From NCBI GenBank assembly GCA_052389755.1, contig JBQTHP010000248.1, forward strand, positions 1 through 11,098: a stretch of 11,098 nt of DNA. The letters are read 5' to 3'. Shown here in pieces: positions 1-5,785 of this stretch; position 1 is the first letter of the stretch, and every line of letters begins with the position of its first letter. The position numbers were made by a program, and so were the translations under genes. The stretch is from JBQTHP01 sp052389755. GTDB taxonomy: Bacteria > Pseudomonadota > Gammaproteobacteria > Steroidobacterales > Steroidobacteraceae. The notes below the pieces were generated by a model. That model saw only the letters and a program-made list of their open reading frames with translations. It was not told where the DNA came from and did not search any database.

Positions 1-123
1 AGCAAGAACCGCGGCGGCAACCTTCTTGCCAACATCTACTCCGAGCAGGCGGTGCCATCGTGCGCGGCCTGCGCGGCCGCGGCCTCCGCAGAGGCCCCGT
101 GGGGTGCGTGCGTTCGCACATGA
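1..123 (+). other. Unassigned 5' edge, possible tail of an upstream reading frame
   Basis: Reading from base 1 in the first frame gives an open stretch of 40 codons ending in TGA at 121-123, beginning SKNRGGNLLANIY and then turning Ala/Cys-rich. I do not recognise it. Its stop overlaps the ATG at 120 as ATGA, the sort of overlap seen inside operons. Two short hairpins (81-96 and 104-119) precede that ATG, and neither has a T-tract. This could be the end of a preceding gene, or damaged coding sequence of the deformylase-like gene that follows. Confidence 0.25.
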
Positions 124-581
124 TAGGCTTCTGGCCCTATCACAGGGCGGTCGATCAGGCACTCGCCGAGCTCGCCCGCGACGGTGACGTGCCGGCGCTC
201 ATTGCCATTCACAGCTTCACCCCACAGATGCTCGGAATCACGCGTCCATGGCACTGCGGAATCCTGTGGGATCGCGACCCGCGCATCGCGGCTCCGCTGC
301 TCGAAGCGCTGCGCGCGAGCGACGGCCTCGTCGTTGGCGACAACGAACCGTATTCGGGGCGACATCCGGCCGATTACACGGTGGACGTTCACGCGGAGAA
401 TCGCGGCTGGCCGCACGTGTGCATCGAGATCCGGCAGGACCTCATCTCCGATGCGGCGGGCGTTGCAGCCTGGAACCGCAACCTGGTGCAGGCGCTGGAG
501 CCGATCCTGTCGCAGCCCTCGCTCTATCGCGAGCAGCGCTTCGCGGCTGCCTGTGCAGGCAGGAACGAGGTGCTTCGGTGA
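120..581 (+). CDS. N-formylglutamate amidohydrolase-like protein, lacking the usual N-terminal part
   Basis: Members of this family (FGase, COG3931-type) are predicted to hydrolyse N-formylglutamate or related N-acyl amino acids in the cytoplasm. Recognisable blocks are PYHRAVD near the start, IHSFTP, RPWHCGILWDRD, VGDNEPYSG and IEIRQDL, all in the usual order for the C-terminal half. Family members run to about 250-270 residues; only 153 follow the ATG at 120. The frame stays open back to base 3, but its first ~39 codons (Arg/Gly-rich) do not resemble the family's N-terminal region, which carries the metal-site histidine and the IPGN-type segment. Homology begins almost exactly at the ATG. 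The stop (579-581) overlaps the next gene's GTG start as GTGA, so the two are co-transcribed. The missing half may be a truncation, a frameshift near 120, or an assembly problem. Family is confident; activity and start are not. Confidence 0.75.
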   Translation: MIGFWPYHRAVDQALAELARDGDVPALIAIHSFTPQMLGITRPWHCGILWDRDPRIAAPLLEALRASDGLVVGDNEPYSGRHPADYTVDVHAENRGWPHVCIEIRQDLISDAAGVAAWNRNLVQALEPILSQPSLYREQRFAAACAGRNEVLR

Positions 582-1717
582 GCCACAAGGAACCGCCGTT
601 CACGGTGGGCATAGAAGAAGAGTATCTGCTCGTCGACCCGCGCACCCGCGATGTCGCCGAGGATCCGCCCGGCGATCTCCTGCGCGAGGCCACGGAGCTG
701 GGCAGCGGGCAGATCAGCCCGGAGTTTCTGCGCTGTCAGATCGAGGTCGGCACGCGCGTCTGCCGCACCATGGAGGAGGCGCGCGCCGATCTTGCGCGCC
801 TGCGCTCGATCATCGTGCAGGTGAGCGGAAAGCACGGGCTCGCGCCGATCGCGGCCTCCACGCATCCGTTCGCGCACACGATGAAGCAGAAGCACACGGA
901 CAAGGAGCGCTATTTCGCGCTCGCCCGCGAAATGCAGGCCGCCGCACGCCGCATGATGATCTGCGGAATGCACGTGCACGTGGGCATCGACGACGACGAG
1001 CTGCGCATCGACCTCATGAACCAGATGTCGTATTTCCTCCCGCACCTGCTCGCGCTGTCGTGCTCGTCGCCGTTCTGGGAGGGCGAGCTGACCGGGCTCA
1101 AGTCGTTCCGGCTGACCGTGTTCAATTCGCTGCCGCGCACCGGACTGCCGGAGCGCTTCGAGAGCTTCGGCGAATTCAAGCGGCACCTCGACACGCTGAT
1201 CCGGAACGGGCTCATCCAGGACATGACCAAGCTCTGGTGGGATCAGCGCCCGAGCTCCCGCTATCCGACGCTCGAAACGCGGATCATGGACTGCTGCACG
1301 AGCATCGACGATTCGATCTGCCTCGCCGCGCTCGTCGTCTCGCTGCTGCGCATGCTGTACCGCCTGCGCCGGGGGAATCAGAGCTGGCGGCGTTATCCCA
1401 CGCTGCTCATCGCCGAGAACCGCTGGCGCGCCATGCGCTACAGCTTCGACGAACAGCTCCTCGATCTCGCCAAGGGCGAGCTCGTACCCTTCCCCGAGCT
1501 GCTCGAGGAGTTTCTCGCGCTCGTCCGCGAAGATGCCGAGGCGCTCGGCTGCCTGCGGGAGACCGAGCACGCGCGCACGATCCTGAAGCGCGGCACGAGC
1601 GCGCACCGTCAGCTCGCGGTGTACGAAAGCGCCCGCCAGCACGGCGCGAGCGAGCGGGAAGCGCTCGAAGCGGTCGTCGATTTCCTGGTGCGCGAGACCG
1701 CGAGCGCGCTCCACTGA
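578..1717 (+). CDS. Carboxylate-amine ligase, YbdK/GCS2 family (glutamate-cysteine-ligase-like)
   Basis: A 379-residue cytoplasmic enzyme of the GCS2 family, whose members join a carboxylate such as glutamate to an amine in an ATP-dependent reaction; E. coli YbdK shows weak glutamate-cysteine ligase activity. The diagnostic GIEEEYLLVD is at residues 11-20, with HVHVGIDDDE in the middle (metal/nucleotide site), then YPTLETRIMD and ENRWRAMRY in the C-terminal half. Length is normal for the family (about 370-380). I chose GTG at 578 because translation there begins just before the conserved block, the stop of the upstream gene overlaps it (GTGA), and a purine-rich AGGAACGAGG ribosome site lies at 561-570. 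Longer open frame upstream of 578 has no homology. The pairing with a deformylase-like amidohydrolase suggests a small N-acyl or gamma-glutamyl compound pathway, but the substrate is unknown. An intrinsic terminator follows at 1781-1810. Confidence 0.93.
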   Translation: MSHKEPPFTVGIEEEYLLVDPRTRDVAEDPPGDLLREATELGSGQISPEFLRCQIEVGTRVCRTMEEARADLARLRSIIVQVSGKHGLAPIAASTHPFAHTMKQKHTDKERYFALAREMQAAARRMMICGMHVHVGIDDDELRIDLMNQMSYFLPHLLALSCSSPFWEGELTGLKSFRLTVFNSLPRTGLPERFESFGEFKRHLDTLIRNGLIQDMTKLWWDQRPSSRYPTLETRIMDCCTSIDDSICLAALVVSLLRMLYRLRRGNQSWRRYPTLLIAENRWRAMRYSFDEQLLDLAKGELVPFPELLEEFLALVREDAEALGCLRETEHARTILKRGTSAHRQLAVYESARQHGASEREALEAVVDFLVRETASALH

Positions 1718-1733
1718 CGTTGCGTCCGCGCAT

Positions 1734-2095
1734 TCAGATTCGCCCGGCGGGCTCGCTCGCGTACCGCTGGCCGCGCAGCCCCGCCCAGGCAACGGTCGCC
1801 GGGCGGTTTTCATGGCGGGCGCGGCGCAGCGGATCAAATCCGAAGAAGCCGGCGCCCGCACCCTTCAGCTCGAAATCCGCGAGCCAGAAGTTGTTCACCG
1901 GATGCGTCAGCGCCCAGTAGAGCAGATGCATATGAGCAGCGCGAGGAAAGCACCGAGCGTCAGCCAGAAGCCTGGCGTGTCGCGCGGTGTCGCGAGCACG
2001 AGCAGGAGCGTCATGAGCAGACCGCCGAATTCACCGACGAGCCCGCCGATGGTGAAGCCCGGATAGTAGATCGGCCGGACGGCGAGGTACTCCAT
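1734..2095 (-). pseudogene. Frameshifted small membrane protein, DUF1772-like
   Basis: Two - strand frames together give one recognisable protein. From ATG 2095, frame one reads about 60 hydrophobic residues (two membrane segments, with a PGFTIGGLVGEFGG stretch) and hits a stop at 1907. A second frame takes over at about 1931 with HLLYWALTHPVNNFWLADFE and GAGAGFFGFDP, which resembles the conserved THPVN..WL...L..GA..FF block of DUF1772/anthrone-oxygenase-like membrane proteins. One small indel between about 1907 and 1931 would rejoin them. The following W..LRDRWEYSH block and last membrane helix are not recognisable, and the frame runs into the opposing terminator. The start has a good AGGAG (2103-2107, 7-base spacing) and lies 18 bases after the crotonase stop, so it was part of that operon. 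Family assignment is from memory of motifs, moderate; the frameshift itself is clear. Confidence 0.6.
1781..1810 (+). terminator. Intrinsic terminator downstream of the carboxylate-amine ligase
   Basis: CCGCCC-A-GGC pairs with GCC-GGGCGG around the 7-base loop AACGGTC, making a 9-pair GC stem with one bulged A, followed directly by TTTT. It begins 64 bases after the ligase stop and is oriented to end the + strand transcript. It lies inside the tail of the opposing broken membrane-protein frame, so that frame's last codons are probably not real coding sequence. Confidence 0.7.
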
Positions 2096-2113
2096 CGCCG
2101 AGCTCCTGCAAGC

Positions 2114-3040
2114 TCAAGCGGGAGGCTTGCCCTTGTAGGTACTGGGACCAACGTCGCCGAAGCGCTCGTCTCGCTCGCGCACTGCCTGCCGAAAGCCCGC
2201 ATCCGCCGCTCGTTTCTGAAAGGCGTAGCCCTCACTCGTGTGCCGGGCGATACCGTCGAACACCGTGCCGAGGATCTGGGCCGCGGGCAGACCGGCGTTG
2301 AGCACCGTCTGGTTGACCAGCAGTTTCATCATGATCAACTGGTTGATCGGCACGCTGGCGATGCGTTCGAGCAGGATCTCGAAGCGTTCATCCAGCTCAC
2401 CAGCCGGGGCGCATTCGGTGGCGAGGCCCCATGCGACCGCCTCTTTGCCGTCGAGACAGTCACCGGTGAACAACAGACGCTTGGCTCTCTCGATGCCGAT
2501 GCGCAATGCCCAGATCGCCGTCGTGGGCGAGCCCCAGACGCGCGCCGGTGGGTAGCCGATCTTGGCGTCTTCCGCGATCACGAGCAGATCGCTGCACAGC
2601 GCCATGTCGGTCCCGCCGGCCACGCAAAACCCGTGCACCTTGCACACCACCGGCTTGTTGGCGTGGAACAGCGACATGAAGCCCCGGACGTTGCGCTCCA
2701 TCATCTGGTAATCGAGCATCGGATCCCAGACGGACCTGACGTCGTGGTTGTGCGCGATCACGTCCGCGTCCAGCGCGGTGCCGCGCTTTGAAGCATCGCC
2801 GAATGCGCCCGCGTCCATCTTCTCGGCGCTTGCCAGCAGATCGTAGCCTCCGCAGAAGCCTTTGCCTCTCCCGGACAGCGCAACCACGTGGACCTGCGGG
2901 TCGAGATCGGCGGCCTCGACGCACGCGGCCAGCTCGCGCGGCATGTCGAGCGTGATCGCGTTGCCACGCTCGGGACGGTTGAGCGTAATGCGCGCAATGC
3001 GTCCGGACACTTCATAGGCCATCGTCTTGAGCTGGTCCAT
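2114..3040 (-). CDS. Crotonase-fold protein, enoyl-CoA hydratase/isomerase family
   Basis: A 308-residue crotonase-superfamily protein, acting on an acyl-CoA thioester in the cytoplasm. The N-terminal ARITLNRPERGNAI block, the first oxyanion-hole loop GKGFCGGYDL (residues 59-68) and the second, HGFCVAGGTDMALCSD (near residue 140), are all present, followed by PPARVWGSPTT and a helical C-terminal tail. The two glutamates used by classical hydratases are not conserved: the first position looks like Asp in GGTDMAL and the second falls in IGYPPARVWG where PE is expected. A hydration role is therefore doubtful and another crotonase reaction is possible. Start: GTG at 3043 or ATG at 3040; I prefer ATG 3040 with GGAGG at 3050-3054 (9-base spacing). 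The start overlaps the stop of the truncated ankyrin frame (TGATG). A broken membrane-protein gene follows 18 bases downstream. Confidence 0.9.
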   Translation of the reverse strand: MDQLKTMAYEVSGRIARITLNRPERGNAITLDMPRELAACVEAADLDPQVHVVALSGRGKGFCGGYDLLASAEKMDAGAFGDASKRGTALDADVIAHNHDVRSVWDPMLDYQMMERNVRGFMSLFHANKPVVCKVHGFCVAGGTDMALCSDLLVIAEDAKIGYPPARVWGSPTTAIWALRIGIERAKRLLFTGDCLDGKEAVAWGLATECAPAGELDERFEILLERIASVPINQLIMMKLLVNQTVLNAGLPAAQILGTVFDGIARHTSEGYAFQKRAADAGFRQAVRERDERFGDVGPSTYKGKPPA

Positions 3041-3333
3041 CACATCCTGCCTCCGACTCGAGATGCCATCGCCCCTTCATTGACTTCGGCTCCGGCCGCG
3101 ATCAACGCAGCGACGGTGGGTGCACCGTTCGGAAAGTGGCCGGGCCAGTCGGCAGCGACGTGCAGCAGCGTGCGTGACGTCACGCCGGTCGCGCAGACGC
3201 CGTTGCCGCCGGCGATTCTCGCGCTCGCCAGGCCAGGGTTCTCGTGCAGGAGACGCTTCAATGCCTCGAGATCGCCGCGGCGAATTGCATCCGCAGCGGC
3301 GAGCGCGAGCGGATCGTCGGGTTGGATGTTCAA
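3040..3333 (-). pseudogene. Truncated duplicate of the ankyrin-repeat gene
   Basis: This 97-codon frame matches the first ~85 residues of the intact ankyrin gene at 4792-5583 almost exactly (RRGDLEALKRLLHENPGLAS and the following TLLHVAADWPGHF are shared), then departs after GAEVN into a short unrelated tail ending at the crotonase start. The DNA of the shared part (3078-3333) has about 11 mismatches in 256 bases and no gap relative to 5325-5580. The ATG of the intact copy is CTG here, with TTG as the next codon; the GGAGG upstream is kept. Only one or two ankyrin repeats remain, too few for a normal ankyrin fold. It could still make a short peptide from CTG or TTG, and its reading would be coupled to the crotonase (TGATG), but a duplication remnant is the simpler reading. 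Confidence 0.75.
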
Positions 3334-3416
3334 CAGGGTCAGCCTCCGCGCCTCCAGATCTCGTAGCCTGCCTCGCTCATGTGCAAGCCGTCAGCTCGGT
3401 AATACTTCGGATCGGG
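3078..3416 (-). repeat. Direct repeat, copy 1 (SGNH tail plus ankyrin head, shortened)
   Basis: Bases 3078-3333 align without gaps to 5325-5580 at about 96 %; the match continues through AGCCTCCGCG (3341-3350 and 5587-5596), then jumps about 125 bases in the other copy and resumes at CCAGATCTCGTAG (3354 and 5723) until about 3416/5785. Mismatches cluster in the last ~45 bases before the ankyrin start. Both copies have the same orientation. Confidence 0.85.
3339..3416 (-). pseudogene. C-terminal remnant of the duplicated SGNH hydrolase
   Basis: The - strand here encodes PDPKYYRADGLHMSEAGYEIW followed by RRGG and a stop, matching residues 273-293 of the SGNH hydrolase at 5537-6601 (including the Asp-His catalytic block DGLH) with one substitution. 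Nothing of the hydrolase upstream of this is present; the frame continues into the antisense of the ATPase gene. The stop arises because about 125 bases found in the intact copy (roughly 5597-5721) are missing here, bringing the hydrolase tail right up to the ankyrin head. Confidence 0.75.
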
Positions 3417-3430
3417 GTTCACCGGGGATT

Positions 3431-3447
3431 TGACGGAGCTTCCGTCA
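3431..3447. promoter_or_regulatory. Inverted repeat in the ATPase upstream region, possible operator
   Basis: TGACGGA-GCT-TCCGTCA is a perfect 7-base inverted repeat around a 3-base centre. It lies 45 bases before the ATPase start, just outside copy 1 of the duplication. A -35-like TTGACG (3430-3435) overlaps its left arm, but I find no well-spaced -10 (TATCAT at 3450-3455 would be only 14 bases away). The symmetry is seen; a regulatory role is inference. Confidence 0.35.
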
Positions 3448-3491
3448 TTTATCATGATGTATGACGACTTCGCCGACACGCGAACAAGCTC

Positions 3492-4640
3492 ATGATCCCC
3501 GAGCATCCCGTCCTGCCCCGCATTGTCGATCTCGCTGCCTTGGTCGCGAAAAAGTCGCACTTCCTGCTCGGTCCGCGTCAAACGGGCAAGCGCCACCTTT
3601 TGCAGCGCGCCCTGCCGCAGGCACGCATCTACGACCTGCTCGACAGCTCCGTGTATCTCGACTTGAGTGCTCGTCCTGGACGCCTCGCGGAGGAGCTGGG
3701 CCCCGAGGACAAACTCGTGGTCATCGACGAGATCCAGCGGCTGCCCGACTTGCTCAACGAAGTGCACCGGCTCATTGAGAAGCGCGGCATCCGCTTTCTG
3801 CTCACGGGCTCGAGCGCGCGCAAACTGCGCGGCGGCGGTGTGAACCTGCTCGGTGGTCGCGCACGGGTGCAACACCTGCATCCGCTGTGCTTTCGCGAGC
3901 TGGGAGCCCACTTCGAACTGAAGCGCGTCATACATCACGGACTGTTGCCAGCCATCTTCTTCTCCGATGACCCAAAGGCGGATCTCGACGCCTACTCGGG
4001 CGCGTACCTGCAGCAGGAGATCGTCGCCGAAGGCGTCACCCGTAACGTGCCGGCATTCAGTCGCTTCCTGCGCGTGGCCGCACAGTGCAACGGCACGGTC
4101 GTCAACTTCACGAACGTAGCGAACGATGCGCAGGTACCGCGTACCACGGTTTACGAGTATTTTGACATCCTGCGCGACACTCTACTTCTCGAAGAAGTAC
4201 CAGCGTGGAAGGCTTCGCGCACGCGCAGGCCTCTCGTATCGTCCAAGTATTACTTCTTCGATGTGGGCGTCGCCGGACAGCTGCAGGGACGACTGTTTCA
4301 GACGAATACGCCCGAGCTCGGCCAGGCGCTCGAAACCTATATCGCGCATGAGCTGTTCTGCTATCGCGATTACATCTCTGGCGAGCCCGTGCGCCACTGG
4401 CGCTCGGCTTCTGGATTCGAGGTCGACTTCTTGCTGGGCGAGCACACCGCCATCGAAGTCAAAGCGAAGGCATCGATAGGCGGACACGATCTGCGCTCGC
4501 TACATGCCATCAAGGAAGAGCGCGGCATCAAACGTTATCTGTGCGTAAGTCTGGAAAGCCGAAGCGCCAAGGTTGAGGGCATCGAAGTTCTTCCCCTGAA
4601 GACATTTCTCAAGTCCCTGTGGGACGGCGAGTACGCATGA
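3492..4640 (+). CDS. AAA_14/DUF4143-family ATP-binding protein with altered Walker A
   Basis: A 382-residue member of the ATPase family with an N-terminal AAA_14-type domain and a C-terminal DUF4143 region. LLGPRQTGKRHLL (about residues 26-38) is the Walker A loop, LVVIDEIQRLPDLL the Walker B, and FLLTGSSARKLRGGG the downstream sensor-like segment. Later come YYFFDVGVAGQL and, near the C-terminus, FEVDFLLGEHTAIEVKAKA, which resembles a PD-(D/E)XK nuclease-like core. Length is typical. The Walker A position that should be Ser or Thr after GK is Arg (GKR), which would disturb Mg-ATP binding. Role in the cell is unknown for the family. ATG 3492 is the only candidate after an in-frame stop at 3462; its ribosome site is weak. 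It is the only + strand gene in the right two-thirds, sits between two copies of a direct repeat, and looks less GC-rich than its neighbours, all consistent with insertion. Confidence 0.9.
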   Translation: MIPEHPVLPRIVDLAALVAKKSHFLLGPRQTGKRHLLQRALPQARIYDLLDSSVYLDLSARPGRLAEELGPEDKLVVIDEIQRLPDLLNEVHRLIEKRGIRFLLTGSSARKLRGGGVNLLGGRARVQHLHPLCFRELGAHFELKRVIHHGLLPAIFFSDDPKADLDAYSGAYLQQEIVAEGVTRNVPAFSRFLRVAAQCNGTVVNFTNVANDAQVPRTTVYEYFDILRDTLLLEEVPAWKASRTRRPLVSSKYYFFDVGVAGQLQGRLFQTNTPELGQALETYIAHELFCYRDYISGEPVRHWRSASGFEVDFLLGEHTAIEVKAKASIGGHDLRSLHAIKEERGIKRYLCVSLESRSAKVEGIEVLPLKTFLKSLWDGEYA

Positions 4641-4650
4641 GGCGTGGAAT

Positions 4651-4770
4651 CAGCAGCAGCGAACGCTTGCCGATGAAGTCCGCACTCTTAGCCGCGGCGA
4701 CTTTACTCCAGCCCATATCGTCCGGTACCGTCGTTCCGTCCGTGTCTGTGCCGATGTGCAAAAGCTTCCT
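4651..4770 (-). pseudogene. Fragment resembling the GcvT-like domain of sarcosine oxidase alpha subunit
   Basis: In the gap between the converging ATPase and ankyrin genes, the - strand reads LLHIGTDTDGTTVPDDMGW, then SKVAAAKSADFIGKRSLLL. The order and spacing match what I know of the GcvT-fold part of sarcosine oxidase alpha subunits (a folate-binding region: EKGY.H.G.DTDGT..PDD.GW....KK.DFIGKRSL). Only about 40 codons remain. The expected DRLQLVGL continuation is missing and the frame runs into the end of the ATPase gene. It follows the ankyrin stop in the same frame, and has no start or ribosome site. I take it as a relic of a larger gene lost or moved during the rearrangement. The match is from memory of the family, so moderate confidence. 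Confidence 0.5.
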
Positions 4771-4791
4771 GCTGACGGATGCCTCGCCACT

Positions 4792-5583
4792 TCAGCGCAG
4801 CTCTTCAGCCGTCCTGGCACTCCGACTGCACAACCATGCGGCCAGCTCCCCGGCGCCGCTTCGACGCGCCGCATCGACTGGTGTCAGCCCGTCGTAACCA
4901 ATCCAGTTGAGGTCGGCGCCTCGGCCGAGAAGATATTCCGCTGTTTTGCGCTGCCCGCCATGGCACGCGCACCAGAAGGCGTGGGTGACCTCATCCGGCG
5001 GTGGAGCACCGGGTTGCGCAGGGCGAGGTGACCACCGGGGCGATTCGCGTGCGGTGTCGCCGGCGAAATGCTGCTCGACGCGTTCCAGCAAACCCAGCGC
5101 AGCGGCCTGCCAGAGCGTGGTCTGCGCCCCGCGTTCGACGAGTCGGCGCGCCGCCCGCCATTGTCCGAACGCCACAGCATCGGCGAGCGGCGTGCCACCG
5201 GCGATAACCGCCCCTGCCGCTTCGATGTCGGCGCCAGCATCGAGCAGCGCATCGAGCACCGCGACGTCATCGCTGCTCGCGGCCCAGTGGAGCGGCGTCT
5301 CCGCGTGCTGTCCTGAGAAGGGTGCATTGACTTCGGCTCCGGCCGCGATCAGCGCAGCGACGGTGGCTGCACCGTTCGGAAAGTGGCCGGGCCAGTCGGC
5401 AGCGACGTGCAGCAGCGTGCGTGACGTCCCGCCGGTCGCGCAGACGCCGTTGCCGCCGGCGATTCTCGCGCTCGCCAGGCCAGGGTTCTCGTGCAGGAGA
5501 CGCTTCAATGCCTCGAGATCGCCGCGGCGAATCCCATCAACAACGGCGACCGCGAGCGCATCGTCGGGCTGGATGTTCAACAT
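4792..5583 (-). CDS. Ankyrin-repeat protein
   Basis: A 263-residue protein made of ankyrin-type helix pairs, with no signal peptide or membrane segment, so probably cytoplasmic and binding another protein. Repeat-like units are seen at DLEALKRLLHENPGL, TLLHVAADWPGHF...VAALIAAGAEVN, TPLHWAASSDDVAVLDALLDAGADIE, TPLADAVAFGQWRAARRLVERGAQ, and a last unit after a Pro-rich linker (THAFWCACHGGQRKTAEYLLGRGADLN, then LTPVDAARRSG). ATG 5583 has GGAGG at 5589-5593, spaced 5 bases. The upstream SGNH frame overlaps its first 47 bases, so translation may be coupled. Its first third is duplicated at 3078-3333. The partner is unknown; the neighbouring hydrolase and halogenase give no direct clue. Confidence 0.88.
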   Translation of the reverse strand: MLNIQPDDALAVAVVDGIRRGDLEALKRLLHENPGLASARIAGGNGVCATGGTSRTLLHVAADWPGHFPNGAATVAALIAAGAEVNAPFSGQHAETPLHWAASSDDVAVLDALLDAGADIEAAGAVIAGGTPLADAVAFGQWRAARRLVERGAQTTLWQAAALGLLERVEQHFAGDTARESPRWSPRPAQPGAPPPDEVTHAFWCACHGGQRKTAEYLLGRGADLNWIGYDGLTPVDAARRSGAGELAAWLCSRSARTAEELR

Positions 5584-5785
5584 GGTAGCCTCCGCGACAC
5601 ATCCGCTGCGGGCCCGTGTTCACCCGAACCAAGATACTACGGTCCGTACAGCAGTACGAAGTCAAGTCATGCCCCGTTCGGTGCGGAAGGTCGCGCAGCA
5701 GCCGGCGGCGAATTTCCCGTTTCCAGATCTCGTAGCCGGCCTCGCTCATGTGCAAGCCGTCAGCCTGGTAATACTTCGGGTCGGG
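5325..5785 (-). repeat. Direct repeat, copy 2 (within the intact SGNH and ankyrin genes)
   Basis: This is the full-length partner of 3078-3416. It spans the 3' end of the SGNH hydrolase gene, the linker and the first third of the ankyrin gene. It contains about 125 bases (5597-5721) that the other copy lacks. Because these genes continue intact on both sides, this is most likely the parental copy. Confidence 0.85.

Noticed and set aside
81..119. Two hairpins, GGCCTCCGCAGAGGCC and GTGCG...CGCAC, near the left edge
   Set aside because: Neither has a T-tract, and such short stems are frequent in GC-rich DNA; no terminator or riboswitch claim is justified.
184..1920. Long open frames on both strands across the amidohydrolase/ligase region (up to 578 codons)
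   Set aside because: They are Arg/Ala-rich shadows of two genes with clear family motifs, and none has recognisable homology.
3461..3778. Upstream ATG (3461) opening a 105-codon frame overlapping the ATPase
   Set aside because: It is out of frame with the ATPase and has Arg/Pro-rich composition without homology; the ATPase start at 3492 explains the region.
3417..3938. 199-codon - strand frame starting opposite the ATPase and ending in the SGNH remnant
   Set aside because: Only the last ~26 codons match the hydrolase; the rest is antisense of the ATPase gene.
3040..5583. Toxin-antitoxin or phage-defence interpretation of the ATPase/ankyrin pair
   Set aside because: The genes are convergent, not an operon, the ankyrin gene belongs to the hydrolase chain, and no defence hallmark domain is present.
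5634..5665. Possible - strand promoter (TTGACT and TAGTAT) before the ankyrin gene
   Set aside because: The spacing is 20 bases, too long for a normal sigma-70 promoter, and it lies inside the hydrolase's extended frame.
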